DNA of 64,000 nucleotides from Parus major (GCF_001522545.3 NC_031771.1:28021782-28085781); one strand, 5' to 3'. Positions 12,961 through 25,260 are shown, numbered from the stretch's first letter. Notes: generated by a model not told the origin, from the letters alone. Numbers and translations are program-made.

Positions 12961-15900
12961 ACAGCTTGCTTTTATTTAAGTATCTTACAAGATATCTTTT
13001 AAAGCAGACTTTGAGCTTCAAAGTAATGAATGTTCAGCAAATCAATGGAAAAAAAATAAAAGAAAAACAGCTACCTTTGAAAAATATTATATTTTAGCTG
13101 ACTCTGAAGTCTTAAGTCAGCCAAGGGAATGCAGTAGAGGCAAAAATAAAAACTTTTTTTTAATAAATTAGTTATTAATGAAGGATCATGCACTTTAAAA
13201 AAATCACAAAAACTAAAAAAGCCAAACAAAAACTACGTATTTCAGAGCTGTTTTTGAAGATCCTAAAGTAGGGCTGGGGAATCATGACTCAGAAACCAAT
13301 AGCTCCTATATTCTGTATTCAGTAGCAACATTTGTGTACACACAGATTCCAAAACCAGATGGTGTGAACCCTCTGCAGCCACACATTACCCCTCTGTGGA
13401 GTAGATAGCTCAATATGCAGCTTGGAGGTGGCCAATGATGTACATGTTCAACAGCCACTATTGCCTGGAATTAAATGACTTTAAGAACAGTTGACATGCA
13501 GAAGAGCAGAGAAGACTCTGTTCTTCCCAAACCCAAGAAAATGAAAATAAAATGTAAATATTGTCACATCACCTAGCATTAGTTGATCTCCATGTACATG
13601 TAAAATTTACATCATTTAAATCTACACAATTTATTGAATGTTTGAGACCTGTTAACACACTGATAGCCCTTGAACTTGAATTCAGTCAAAATACTTTTTA
13701 GCTCCAATGTTCACCATTGCTTGCCCAAGCCAACTTAAGAGATTCTCGGATTCTCACTTTCTGAAAAACTACAGAGAACATATTCTCAGCTGAAATGCAA
13801 ATACAGAATGTAAAGTTACCAAGGACTTCCTAAAACTGAAAAAATCTGAACAGGTCATCCTAGCCCAAGAACAAACCTCAAGAAAAAGAATGAGAACAAA
13901 CATATATTAAGTATCTACGTACATAAAAATGTCAGAATACACCACACAAGTGAACCATAAATTTGAATAATTAAAGACCATCTACTGAGCAGCTGCTGCT
14001 AGAAAGTAATGTTGGGCTGTTAAAACTGCCCCTGAGAAAATGAAGACTCCCTTCTATAGCGAAACCTTTTTAAGTCTTCCAGATGAATCAGAGCCATTAA
14101 AAAATTTGGGTGTTTTTTCCCATACTGAGCAAGAGAAATCAACTTTATTCAAGGGCATTGATCCAACCTGCAAACAGCATTTTTAATATTAGATAGATCC
14201 CCAAACTTAAACTCAAGAAGCTAAAAATCTTATAAACTCAATGGTCAGTGTTACATATACTACTAGCACATTGTAATTTCTTTCCCCAGTGAGAAAGTCT
14301 AACTAGGTCCAAATTTTGGTAATGTAACTACGATAAAAGCAGTAACAATTTGGAAACATTTCTCTGCTACTTCCTTGAGTATTACCACTACACCATCCTC
14401 CAGATGCATCTTGACAAATGAGGCCAACCAGAGTTTTGTAAGATTCTTGCTGATAAGGCCTGTGCATGCTTTAGAAACATATTTATCTTTCTACCTGACA
14501 ACTATACAAAACCATCTTTTTCCCCACAAGCAATATGAACATTTTGAAAGGCATTTAAGCAACAGAGCTCTCTTTACTGTCATACTCTGCTGAGGTGTGG
14601 CATTCTTGAGGTGTTAGGTAATATCAGAAACAATCTCAGTGGTCTCTGTTCAAATGAAAATTATTGAACTAAAACTCTATGTCCATACTGTTTGGGCTCA
14701 GCCTGGGACACCCACTTCCCTACGCACATACCAGTTCTTGCAGGTACTGGGAACAGGTACAGAATAAAGATTCCCAAGGAAGAAACAAAAGAAATGGCTG
14801 TTCTCAGCATCTTACTCCAATCTTTCTAAAGGCTCTTAGGCAGATAGGTAAGGATTGGTGAAAGACTCAACGGTCACAAATTCAATCTGCATTTCAAAAG
14901 GAGTAACTACAAGGCTGCATTAGCACTACAGGCAAGTACTTTGTGACTTCTCATAACAAAAAGTACTGTGAGAAATATAGTGAGTGCTCAGTAGAAATTT
15001 TTGAGAATTTAAAGTTTCAGGCTCCAATCTGCCTAAAAAATATACAGCACACCTTGGGCCTGGGAGTTTTGAATGACACAAAGAAAGCAAGGCCATCAAG
15101 AATCTTTAGCCATATTTTAAAATAGTAGGCAAGGTCATATCCAACAGTTTAATCTCCTTTTATAGAGAATGTTTGTTTTGGAACCATTACTTGTTAGCTG
15201 ACAATTAAGAGGTTTTACCTCACTTTCAGATCCTCTAAAATTTCACATGCAAAAGAAATTTTGGCAGGTATGAACCTCCCTGTGTAACAACAGGCCAACT
15301 AAATAGTAAGACATGGAAGCCTCGAAATATTAAGACATAACACTTCCCCAAAAATTATTTTTGAAACGCAAATTGGCACCAATATACATACAAACCTTTT
15401 ACACTTGACACTGTCTGATGCAACATTCATTCAAATCCCTTTCTGAAGAACTTCTTCAAATGCTGCCCAGATATACACTTTCTAGGTAACAACTGCTAGC
15501 TTCACAGGCACATTAGCAAGCCTCTAAGAGATACATCAACAGTTCTTTACTTAGCACTGTACATACAAATACAGAGCTTCACCCATGTACAGTTAATCAC
15601 TACTAACTCCAAACTTGTGCTTAGCAAAATTATTTTCTCTCTGAAACAATATGCAGATTTTAGTGCATGAAGAGTTATGAAAGGCATCTGAAGTTGCTTT
15701 GGTAGTAAGAAAGCAAGCATATCTCATGAGAAAGGAAGGACCCCATAGTAGCTAACACCAATATCCCTCCCCCAAACATGAGAAAATCGTCTATCCTTAG
15801 GCTTATATTTACATCAAAGCAAATAAACGACCCACAGAATGCATCTTAACATTCAGAAATCTTCGGTATCATATTTTTCACTCCACTTTTTCACTCCTCT

Positions 15901-18900
15901 CCAACAAGTGATGAAGTGAGTCGGGAGGGCCTTGTGAGGTGACACACCATAGATACGATGTTCAGTGCTTCAATGAGATACAACACACATTTCTGTGACT
16001 AACACAGCATAGCTCGGATCACAGTCACTGCTGTTCTGTGCAAACCTATTTATACTGACAGAGCAGAGGGCCAAAATGTTTGTTTTGTAATTGGTTTAGG
16101 CATGTTTGAATCCAGAAGAGAAACTCTTTTAGTTGATTTTCCCTGGGAATACTGCAAAGTTCCACTATGGCGTCACAGCGTAACCATGAAGATCAAGAAA
16201 GGCTCCTCATTCACACAGAAAAATAACAAATCATAGTACTGAATTGCTCTCCTGCATCTTGGTTTTACTTTGAATGCACTGAAATGTTCGAAAACACTTT
16301 TTCTGAAAATTTGTCATCTGTAGTGTCAAAGGCATTCCTGGCAGAGGAAGAAAATCTTGTTGAGGGCAAAATTCAGTCAAGATGACTGTAAAAACCTAAT
16401 CCACACCTTTGAATTTGGACTGAATATCCATCAGTTAAACATCTTGTAAATGACCCAATTTGTTTACATGGCCCTGTAGCTTTTTATGACTTTTCCATAA
16501 AGAAGTTATTACATCCATTCCTTTTATTTTGTTTTAGAGCATTTGAATGAGCCCCAGAACCACAAGCAAGTGAAACAGATTCTCTGCAGATGGAAGTGGC
16601 CTCATATAACTCCCCACTACCGGTGAAATAGTCAGAACACTTTCAGATTGGAAATGCCATACCTTCACACACAGCAAAAGAATTTCCTGGGCCATATGTC
16701 TTTTTTAATATTTAACTATTGCATAAAATGAGCGCTGGTTTCCTTGTCAATCCAAGGAGGAACTTGGAGCCTCTAGGACTAATGCCTTGGATTTTTAGGT
16801 GAGCACAGTTGGATGGTTGCAGAGAGAATAACACTGGCAGAGAAAAAGTAATAAAATAGAAAATAATAATAATCCAACTTAGATATTCTAGCTGCTTTCA
16901 TACAATAGCTCATCCAACGAAGCTGCCTAGATAACAGTTTAGTAAGAGACTGGACAACTAAGCCATGTGAAAACGACTATAATTAAAGATCACAATTGAA
17001 ACAAAAGCGATACTGTGCATTAGTTCAGAAATAAGTACTTCTTCCAGCAAAGTCACTCTCTCACTTCATGTGCTTTTAAACAAATAATGCTGAAAAAAAG
17101 GCATAGAGAAATTACGAGCTACAGATTAACAGGGAAGGTGTGCTAAGAGCATTTCCAAAATCATTTTTCCAGTATAAACTACTCCTCAAACATGACACTC
17201 CCTGGTATTTTACACACGAAAATTTATAACTTTGCTGATATGTGCCAAACTGAATAATGGTTTAAAGGCGTAGAATATTGAAACTACAAAAAGGGCACCA
17301 CTCCTTTATCTTTTACTGCCTGAACCTAGTTTGAAGCCCATTTATCAGATTACAGGACCAATTCCCTAATTAACTGCACCATCTAATTCCTTGCCCCCTC
17401 ACCTTCTTACATGATTTATTGCCAATTCATAATAAGAATACTACAGCAGCAGCAATGTAAAAAGGAATTAAATGTACAGAAAACACAAGCAGCATTGTTT
17501 CCTCTTCCCAAGACATTCTTTGCTCTTCAGAGACAGAGAGATTAAGGTTTCAAGAAATTCACATAAGGGTGATAAGTGATCCAGCACTCAAAATTATCAC
17601 TGGCTATGCCAGACATTTACTGAAGTTAGGAAGTACTACCTGCTTTCCTTTAGTAGTACTGTAGTATCATAGGGAACATATTAGGATAGGTACCCAACAA
17701 AAAGCACTGTTCATCTAGAAAACCAAGCTCTAAAAAATTAAAACCAAAGATTTTTAATTCCAGCCACAATGCTGTCAAAGTGCATGACCAAAGGAAAGCC
17801 TACCTCCCTTTACCAAGCTTTATTCAGGATTGGTGGTACCGTCCCCTTCATGTGGGGAAATCAGCACAACAGTGATCAAACTGAGCCATGCCTGCATGCT
17901 GTTTTAATGCAGCTAATAACCAGTCTTAACTAATTCAAGGAGAAATTTCAGTGTTTTGGGCTTTCAGGGAGGTAGGAACCAAGGTGACCTTTAGCCTAGA
18001 AGAATCTCCTTAAAATGTCCATGTTGAAAAAATGATACCTAGAATTTACCACAAAATGTCAAGTTTAATGAATAATTAATGAGGATTAATTCACTAATAG
18101 GCACATTGCTGCAGGGAAAAAAAGTGTTATTGATTATTTCCTTGTAATTCTTATTTTCGCCAGTATAAAAGGAAGCCACTTCATGGAAAATTTTCTTATT
18201 TAATTTCTCCTTCTGCTTGTATTGTATTAGATTAATTCATATCCTGTTTCACCAGCTCCAAACACCTGCATATAAAAAGGGCAGAAAGAAAATAAAATTC
18301 CGAAAACAAAAGCAGCAACCATCACTGTGAAGATCCTCACTGCAGAGTTAACATGCATAGTCTTAAATTAGCTCACAAGAACAAGAATAACCACACAGTG
18401 AAATAATGATCCAGCGGCTCAAACAGACTAAGCTAAACAGCTGAGGACTTCTTTTAACTTCAGCTGCAGCCAGCTCACAGGAGGGTCTGGTCAGCAAAGG
18501 TGAAAGCACATTGCAATGGCTTGGGGTGGACTCAGGACTTGTGAGTTCCACAGTGGCAAGAAGCCAAGCAGGCTCCAAGCCCAGGGCAAACATAAGGTCA
18601 TGCCTACACAAGGTGAACACCTAAGTCCAAAACTGAGGGCACACTCAACAAAGATGGAATAGTTGGAAGAGAACTAATTAAGCTCAGAATAATAACCAGT
18701 ACTTGCAAACCCTAACACAGATGGCTTGCTGGAGATCAAGGAATTAGCTAGGCTCTCTCTTTTGTTTATACTAGTTTTTAGTAGCTCTTATACTCACTGT
18801 GTGTAAGACTTTCTCCCAGAGCATCCAGAGCCCTGCCTTTTGTCACCCAGCCAGCCAACTGCTGTGGAAACTGATTAAGTTACAGAAATGTAGTGAAATG

Positions 18901-20029
18901 TGTTAATGTACACACACTTTGTAAAGATGAGGTGCCTTCACACATAAGACTGCTTAGCATGCTGTAGGATCATGAAATTAAACACAAATAGACCAATGTA
19001 ACACTGAAGATTTGTTTGAAAAAATCTCAGTGGAATGATGTCAAGAAGAGGTGATCAGAAGACAGATGAACCTTAAGACTAGGATGTCTATGGATGGAGC
19101 CAGGAACAAATTTTCCAGGCATTGTCACCTCAAAATAGCACCCTACAGTCTAAGAAAGTCCCTTCAAAACACGAATTTATATTTCAGCTTCACAATAACA
19201 CATTATGAATTTTCACTTACATACTGGAACAAAAGCATTTCACATTCAAACACAAGCTGAAAAAGTTCTCCCCAAAAGGGAGTGGCAGGGCTGGGTCGGT
19301 TTTAACATGCAATTAATTTCTCAGAAACCCTAAAACAACAAAGCACACATACAGACACTTAAGTGCTACTAAAATAACTATGTTTCTATGTTTAAGCCCT
19401 ACTTCCTTTCTGTTCCAGTAACTTTTTCTAAGTCACACTGGTTTCTGCTAAAGGGCTACATCTGTACAGGCCAATTCTTAAGATGCTTACACACCAAGAA
19501 GTGTATTTCCCATGGCATGCACTTTGTGACTAAAAAGCAAAGGCACAGCTCTCTGGCAAAGCCAAGAGCTATCTATAAAGCAACTGAGGAGGCTCATTTC
19601 CCGATAAGGGAAGTGGGCTTGCTCAGCACATCCTCTTTCTAGCAATCAGGAACTGCCAGACATGGCAAAAAGCAAAAGCAGCAACCATCCAACAGAGACA
19701 GAAACCCCCCCAAACCACTGCTATAATGCACAACCACTGCCATATGATGTAAACCAGTACGCTGCTATTACATGTTGCCTATGTAATAATTAAGACTCAA
19801 AGGGTTTGGATAAAATTAAAAGACATAAAAGACATTATGTTTACTTGAAGACAAAGTTCAGCATAAGTTCTTTGGCAATATAGCTGTCCCTGATTCAAGG
19901 TATGCCTCATGCTTCTTCTCCATTATAAAACTCTGACTGACAAACTAAAAACCCCCCCAAACAACACGACATAAAGCTTTGAAGTCCAATCTGCAAACTT
20001 AATAAGAACTAGTTAATGCAAAAATAAGA

Positions 20030-20094
20030 TTTTACACTAAATTCCATTCAAGATCCCATTTTAAACTAAATTCCATTTTACACTAAATTCCATT
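20030..20094. repeat. Three copies of a 19-bp motif
   Basis: The motif TTTTACACTAAATTCCATT occurs at 20030-20048 and 20076-20094. A one-mismatch copy (TTTTAAACTAAATTCCATT) lies at 20059-20077 and overlaps the third by two bases. A 10-bp spacer separates the first two copies. Confidence 0.9.
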
Positions 20095-22561
20095 CCAACC
20101 CTAAGAAATGCATGGACAGGTTGGAATGACTACATATTTGGGAGAGGAAGTAGAAGTTCTGTGCTTTTAAAACCCTTATTTCACTAACAGAAGAAATTGA
20201 GAGAAGCAACAGGACTAAGGAGAAGTCCCATGCATCACTATGGTGAATGACAAACAATATGCCAGAAGTCAACTACTGTAAAAAAAAAAAAAACAGTTTT
20301 AGCAACTTTCTTCCTCTGAAATTTACTGTAGTGTTGAACAGCTTCTCTAATTTGTTACAATCTTCTGCTTAAAGTCAAAAGAGGATGTGCTGTAACTCAT
20401 TACTTTCCAGGAAAACAGCTTTAAAACATTTCAAAGCAAGCCTTGGACTAGGCAGAAATAGATTTAACTTGAAAAAAATTGCATCACTGTCAAGTTTCCC
20501 TTTAGGTGACATAACTTATCTATTATACTTCCTTATCCTCTCAAAACTAAGACAATTTCTGCTACCCAGCAGTAGTCATTGGGCTGTGTTGGCACTCTGC
20601 AATTCAACATGAGCCAGTGGAAATGGCAACACACCACGATAAAGTATCTTCAGTTATAAGAGATAATTTTGCAGTCAAATGATTGCCTTCAGGCAAAAGC
20701 ACTGACATGCCTGTCTGTAAGGATTCCATGTGCTGCATCACTTGGACATCCACACGGTTTTCTGAGGTTCAGCCCAAATTAAAGGAACTTAATCAGAAAC
20801 TCTTTGTTGTGATGCTGTTCCTCTCCCTGAATTAACTGGGAGCTCTCTTTGGAGAAACACAAATCAGGGAATCCTCTGTGTGGTTCAGAGTAGGTGTGGC
20901 AGGCCACACACACTTTGAGGTGATGAGACAATCTTCCTCTGGCACTTCAGCTACTCACTCAGTTCCAGCTGCATCCACCAACTTTTCCCAAGGATGGCCT
21001 GAAATATGCAAGTTTCAAGCTCTCTCTCAAGGACACACTTTGGTTGTTTTAAGCTACATAAATCTTTCCCATTTCAGAAGATTTAAGAAAGAGATTATGA
21101 AGTGTTCAGTTAGTGCAACTTATTATTAGGAGTTTCTATGCATGTGGAGGATGAAGAAAACCAAGCTAATTCCTTTTCAGATCTGTGAAAAGACAGATCA
21201 TGACTGACACATTACCTGTGCTGCAGAATTGACAGAAATCAAGCAAGAGCTTCAGTTTTCTAAGATTTACTTCAGCAACTCTATTTACTGCAGTTCATTA
21301 ATTCACCTGAAACTGACTACTGGAAAATGAGTCTTTTTAGTTGGTCCTGGTCATTTTCTAACTGACCTAAGGATCTCAGCCTTCTGAAGTCATTCAGTAC
21401 TACACTTGAAATGTGCACACCACATAAGCTGTACACAGCATTGCTCATGGCTTCCAAGAGTAGTTTTTGCATTATGTTCTATAGATACACTCGTATTTCT
21501 TCCAGAAAATGTAACAGCTGATGGCTTAGCAAAAATTACTTTAAACATTTACTGCATCCTGTTCTAAGGCAGCCAAGAAAATAGATCTTAGATTCTCCTG
21601 CCATCCCATGTTGTAACCAAATCCAGATTAAGCTCATAACACCACATAAGCAGGTGCACTCAAGACTACCAGAGTTGAGTCACTAGAATTAAGTCATTCA
21701 CAGTACTCAACCTACCAATAGCTCCCTCAGACATTTCTGAAGCTACATGAAACAGCATGAAGACTCTATGCCAAAAAATGCCGTCAAAATAGATAGAAAT
21801 GAGGCAAGAAAGTAGAAGTGAACCATCCAATTAATCAAATTCAATATAAATTCATTCAGTTTCGTGATTTAATAGAAATTGAGCATTCAATTTTTTTTTC
21901 ACTTCTTGCTTCACTATGGAAAAATGGTAGTAAATATGTCAAAGAACCATAAGAGAGATGATAAAGCCACCTAAGTATGAAAAACCCTTCAAAGTATAAC
22001 CTGACAAAGAATTGTATAAATGAAATCCACCTAGATAAATGGGAGCCTCACTACATGCACTATTTACTACTACTTTATTTTCCAGAAAACTGCTGCATAA
22101 ACTTCTTTGATCCTCCAGAGGATTATTTACTAAGTGGAATAAAATAAAAGCATTAAATATAAATAGGATTTTTTTCATAGAAATCACATAAAACCCCTTA
22201 CTGTCAAGCAGAATTACAAATAAAACCTGTTCATAAAGAAAACCTCACTATAACAGAGGGCAGGCAAATAAAAACATGGTGATAGTTTTAAGTGGTTTCA
22301 AATGGAGCTACATTGGCCCCACAACAACCAGCACACTGAATTTCCAGGAGGTACCAGCAAAACACTGTGTTCTAACATATTTAATTTACAATTGCAAAAA
22401 TACATTTTCACTAGGAAATTAGCACCTAAAATAATATTCACTGTGCAGCCAAAACAAGAGAGCTTGTTATGCAAACAATTAGCAAATAAATTGAGTCAAA
22501 TTGTAATTCTGAAGTTAATATAATTCAGTTATTAAATAAGTGAATGTTAGTTAATCCTTAA

Positions 22562-22607
22562 GCATATGCTTACCCTTTGAAACACAAGTAGTCCCACTGA
22601 ATTAATA
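22562..22607. repeat. Possible relic of an ancient amniote interspersed repeat
   Basis: The stretch AGCATATGCTTACCC followed by ACACAAGTAGTCCCACTGAA resembles the widespread, decayed amniote repeat text usually seen as 'cttaac...catgagtagtcccattga'. The match is short and from memory. Confidence 0.35.
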
Positions 22608-23382
22608 ACTGGTCACAGGCATCTTCAGCATCACCTTGAAGCAATAGCTACAGCACCCATGCGTGCAGCTGAGTAACACTGGAATCCATTCTACTGCAAA
22701 ACTTCTTGGCCACTTAGCAGTTTTACAAGTTGAGGACAGAATTTTTATTTGTAGACTGCGTGAGTAAAAAAATCTCCCTCTCTCTCCTGACCAGAGATTA
22801 TTTGGCACATGAACAGCAATATCTCATTCTCATACTCCAGGGAGTTTTAACCTGCCTCTAGCTAAAAGCTATACAATCTTTAGATTGCAGCAGAGTGTAA
22901 AAATCACTCTAATTAAATCAAGTAAGAACTGGTTTGACTAGTGTTACTGATCCCCCAAATAATTAAAATCAGTTAAGAAAAGTCAGAGGTTGGTACTTAG
23001 CTATACTTAAACTTGTGCTAATTTTTATAAGTAAGTTTTGCAATTGAACAACTATAAAGCAAATGTAAAGTAAGCTACAAGAGGAACCTGCACTGTGTTC
23101 AGTAAAAACTACCACACAATAGTTTCAGAGCTATTTTTTAAACAAAATTTCTCCTGGCTTTGCATTTGTTCTAAGATGTAGTGACTGTATCTTAGATCAT
23201 GCCAAATTTCATTACAAACCATTTGAAGCCTGACCTAAGGCAGCTGCATTTCTGATATATGTGAACAGAATCTAGTTTGCACTGTCACCTATACTTACAC
23301 CTATTTACACTAGTTTTGCTTCAGTGCTGTATGATCTACCTTTTACACCGTTGTGCTCCCATTGTTGCACCCTGGAGGCCTT

Positions 23383-23898
23383 TCAGGGCCCAGCTGCATT
23401 ATCCTGGAACAAACCTTTTAGAGGAGACTGACAGCATAGCAGCTTACTTTCCAGTCCTGACAAAGTTAAAGCAAAGCAATGACAATAATCTGTGTGTTGA
23501 TAAGCTCCATATGCACACCATGCATTGAGAGAAGGCAGCATAACAGCATAAGACATCTCAATATATAATTGCCAAGCCCATTTTGTCACAAACTGGTGCC
23601 CTAAAGCCTCTAAACACCAGGTAGGATGGGAAGGGGTAGAAAGTGAGTGATTTCTCACACAGAGCAGATAATTTCCTGTACTGTGCACAAAGTCTGATTG
23701 GTTTCCTGTCAGAATAGCCTGGTCTCCAAGTCTTTTGATCACTTTCCTCTGGCCCTTCACAGTTGCTCTGATTAGAGACTGATCCCCATGCTGCTCTTTG
23801 ATCAGCAGCTCCAGCAGTCTGCAGGTGCCATATATCATCACATTAACAGGCCACAGCAGTATTAATCTCCCCCTTTTAAATTTATTAGTCCACTGCAT
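23383..23898 (-). other. Unrecognised 171-codon ORF in PDGFC intron 1
   Basis: This is the longest ATG-initiated frame in the window outside the CpG island and known transposons. It is on the PDGFC sense strand, about 1.1 kb downstream of the exon 1 donor. The predicted protein starts MQWTNKFKRGRLILL and has a moderately basic segment around residues 34-60 (KEQHGDQSLIRATVKGQRK). I recognise no domain, signal peptide or repeat, and it resembles no CR1 ORF I know. In DNA this AT-rich, a frame of this length is uncommon but not impossible by chance. It could be a decayed transposon fragment, an alternative intronic exon or chance. Confidence 0.2.
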
Positions 23899-24649
23899 AT
23901 TCTACCCACTCACAGAGCACTGGCAGAGGTCTCTGAAACTTTGCTTTCTATTAGAAGATATGACGTAGAATACTTTTATCTGGGGAGTCCCAAGTTCAAA
24001 GTTGAGAGAATTGAATTAGCCTCGAATCTGAGTTTCTGCTTTATTTCATTACAGTTCAGAGAGTTTTGAGAGCTCCCAGCTTGGCCTTTTGTGCTGGTTT
24101 ATGCCCAGGGAGAAAGCTTGTTCTGGCTGACATGCTAAGTACTAAGTTTTTCAAACACACCCCCCTGCCCCATACATTAAACACCAGGGCTTCCACGAAT
24201 GCATGCTAACAGCATTAATTTTAGATATTCTACAGTAAGTGTGGTTTCATGCAGTATATAACATTACAGTTTGTAAAGTATTCTTTAAAATGACTTCATA
24301 ATAGCAGATCAAGAGGAAAGGCGCTTAAAAATCTGAATAATGTAAATCATATGGAGTTCAGAGGCTAAGCAAATTACACACCCCGAAGCTGCCCTTGCTG
24401 TATGAAAGGAGTCTTTCTCCAGCTCTGCGCAGCCCCAGCCCAGGGGAACTTGCATTTGAGAGTTTTCTAAACATTTCAGGTACACTTGAAAGTTGAAAGT
24501 AATTCTCATTTCCTATGCAGGATTAGCTCGTTTCCAGCCCGTACAAAATACCACTCATTCACGCACAGACACAAAAACCCACCCCCCGAGAGCGAAACAT
24601 TTTAGGGTACAAAGGTGCGGGATCCCTGCCGGGTTTAGGTTGTTCTCTA

Positions 24650-24670
24650 GTTTGTTTGTTTGTTTGTTTT
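24650..24670. repeat. (TTTG)n microsatellite
   Basis: About five TTTG units mark the lower edge of the CpG island, within PDGFC intron 1. Confidence 0.9.
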
Positions 24671-24845
24671 AGCAGGGCGAGGCGGCGGACGGCAAGGGGA
24701 CACATTTTGCACCTCAAGTACCGCAGAAGTGGAGCCGCCGGGCTCCCCCCGCGGCCGCTGAGCCGCTGCTGCCCTTTTACCCGGAGCCGGCGGGCAGAGC
24801 CGCGCTGCCCCCGCGCCCACCACCCGCGGCGGGAGGAGAGTAGCG

Positions 24846-24897
24846 AGAGGAGCCGAGAGAAGAGGAGAGGAGCCGAGAGAAGAGGAGAGGAGCCGGG
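24846..24897. repeat. Purine-rich 20-bp tandem repeat in start of PDGFC intron 1
   Basis: The unit AGCCGAGAGAAGAGGAGAGG occurs twice in perfect tandem (24851-24870 and 24871-24890), flanked by partial copies (GAGAGG before, AGCCGGGAG after). It begins about 80 bp inside intron 1 from the exon 1 donor. On the PDGFC sense strand it reads as a C/T-rich tract. It may be polymorphic in length. Confidence 0.9.
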
Positions 24898-24975
24898 AGC
24901 TCCGCTCCGCGCCGGCCGGGCGCCCGCCCCCGCCCTGCCCCGGGCTGCGCAGCGGCGGGCGCTGCGGCTCCTTAC

Positions 24976-25093
24976 CGTTCTGCTCCTTGGCGCCGGAGAA
25001 GGCGAACTTGCTGCTGAGATCGGACTCGGCGACGGCCCCCTGCCTCCGGCCGGCCAGGGCAGCTGTCAGCAGGAGCAGCCCGAGGAGGAGCAT
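24976..25093 (-). CDS. PDGFC: PDGFC first coding exon (signal peptide and N-terminus of PDGF-C)
   Basis: PDGF-C is a secreted CUB-domain growth factor that signals through PDGF receptor alpha after proteolytic removal of its CUB domain. This exon encodes 39 codons plus the first base of codon 40. Residues 1-22 form a signal peptide (MLLLGLLLLTAALAG core, ending AVA before ES). Residues 23-39 (ESDLSSKFAFSGAKEQN) match the vertebrate PDGF-C N-terminus, whose human version, as I recall it, also reaches KEQNG at the exon end. Position 24976 is the last exon base and is followed on the minus strand by GTAAGG, a strong donor, so the intron is phase 1. The open frame continues past the donor to 24647, but that part is intron. 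The start codon is chosen by homology. Its context is weak (C at -3, C at +4). Residue 25 is Asp where human has Asn in an N-L-S sequon. The CUB and growth-factor domains are encoded by exons outside this window. Confidence 0.93.
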
Positions 25094-25260
25094 TGGGCCG
25101 GCGGGGCGAGGGGCTCCGGCACAGCAGGCACTGGCGGCGCGGCACCGAGGCCCGGGCGTCTCTCAGCAGCGCCCGGCGCGGGCTGCGCCGCTGGGGAGAA
25201 GGCAGCACTGAGCCTGCTCTGGCAGCGGAGAATTGCAGGGTAGTTTCCACATAATCCCAT
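25066..25260 (-). CDS. Second upstream ORF overlapping the PDGFC start
   Basis: A 64-codon ATG-initiated frame begins MGLCGNYPAILR, 8 nt upstream of the shorter uORF. It runs out of frame through the PDGFC start codon and stops 28 bases into the coding exon. Its ATG has T at -3 and G at +4, an intermediate context. Ribosomes that use it cannot simply reinitiate at the PDGFC start, so it would be inhibitory. The peptide is Ala/Pro/Arg-rich, as expected from GC-rich sequence, and I see no domain. I annotate it as a regulatory uORF, not as a gene. Confidence 0.4.
   Translation of the reverse strand: MGLCGNYPAILRCQSRLSAAFSPAAQPAPGAAERRPGLGAAPPVPAVPEPLAPPAQCSSSGCSC

Larger units (their letters stand above)
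12961..24645. other. PDGFC: PDGFC intron 1, promoter-proximal part: no exon recognised
   Basis: AT-rich intronic sequence on the PDGFC sense (minus) strand. I recognise no exon, RNA gene or young transposon. Contents worth noting are a 19-bp tandem motif near 20.03 kb, a 14-A run at 20280-20293, a possible ancient repeat relic near 22.57 kb and a 171-codon open frame at 23383-23898. Confidence 0.55.

Noticed and set aside
1..24975. PDGFC exon 2 (start of CUB domain) on the minus strand
   Set aside because: I searched by eye for the expected coding text and acceptor and did not find it; probably beyond the window.
24656..25243. 195-codon plus-strand frame through the CpG island
   Set aside because: It is antisense to PDGFC exon 1 in stop-poor GC-rich DNA, Arg/Ala/Pro-rich and without a domain; a shadow frame.
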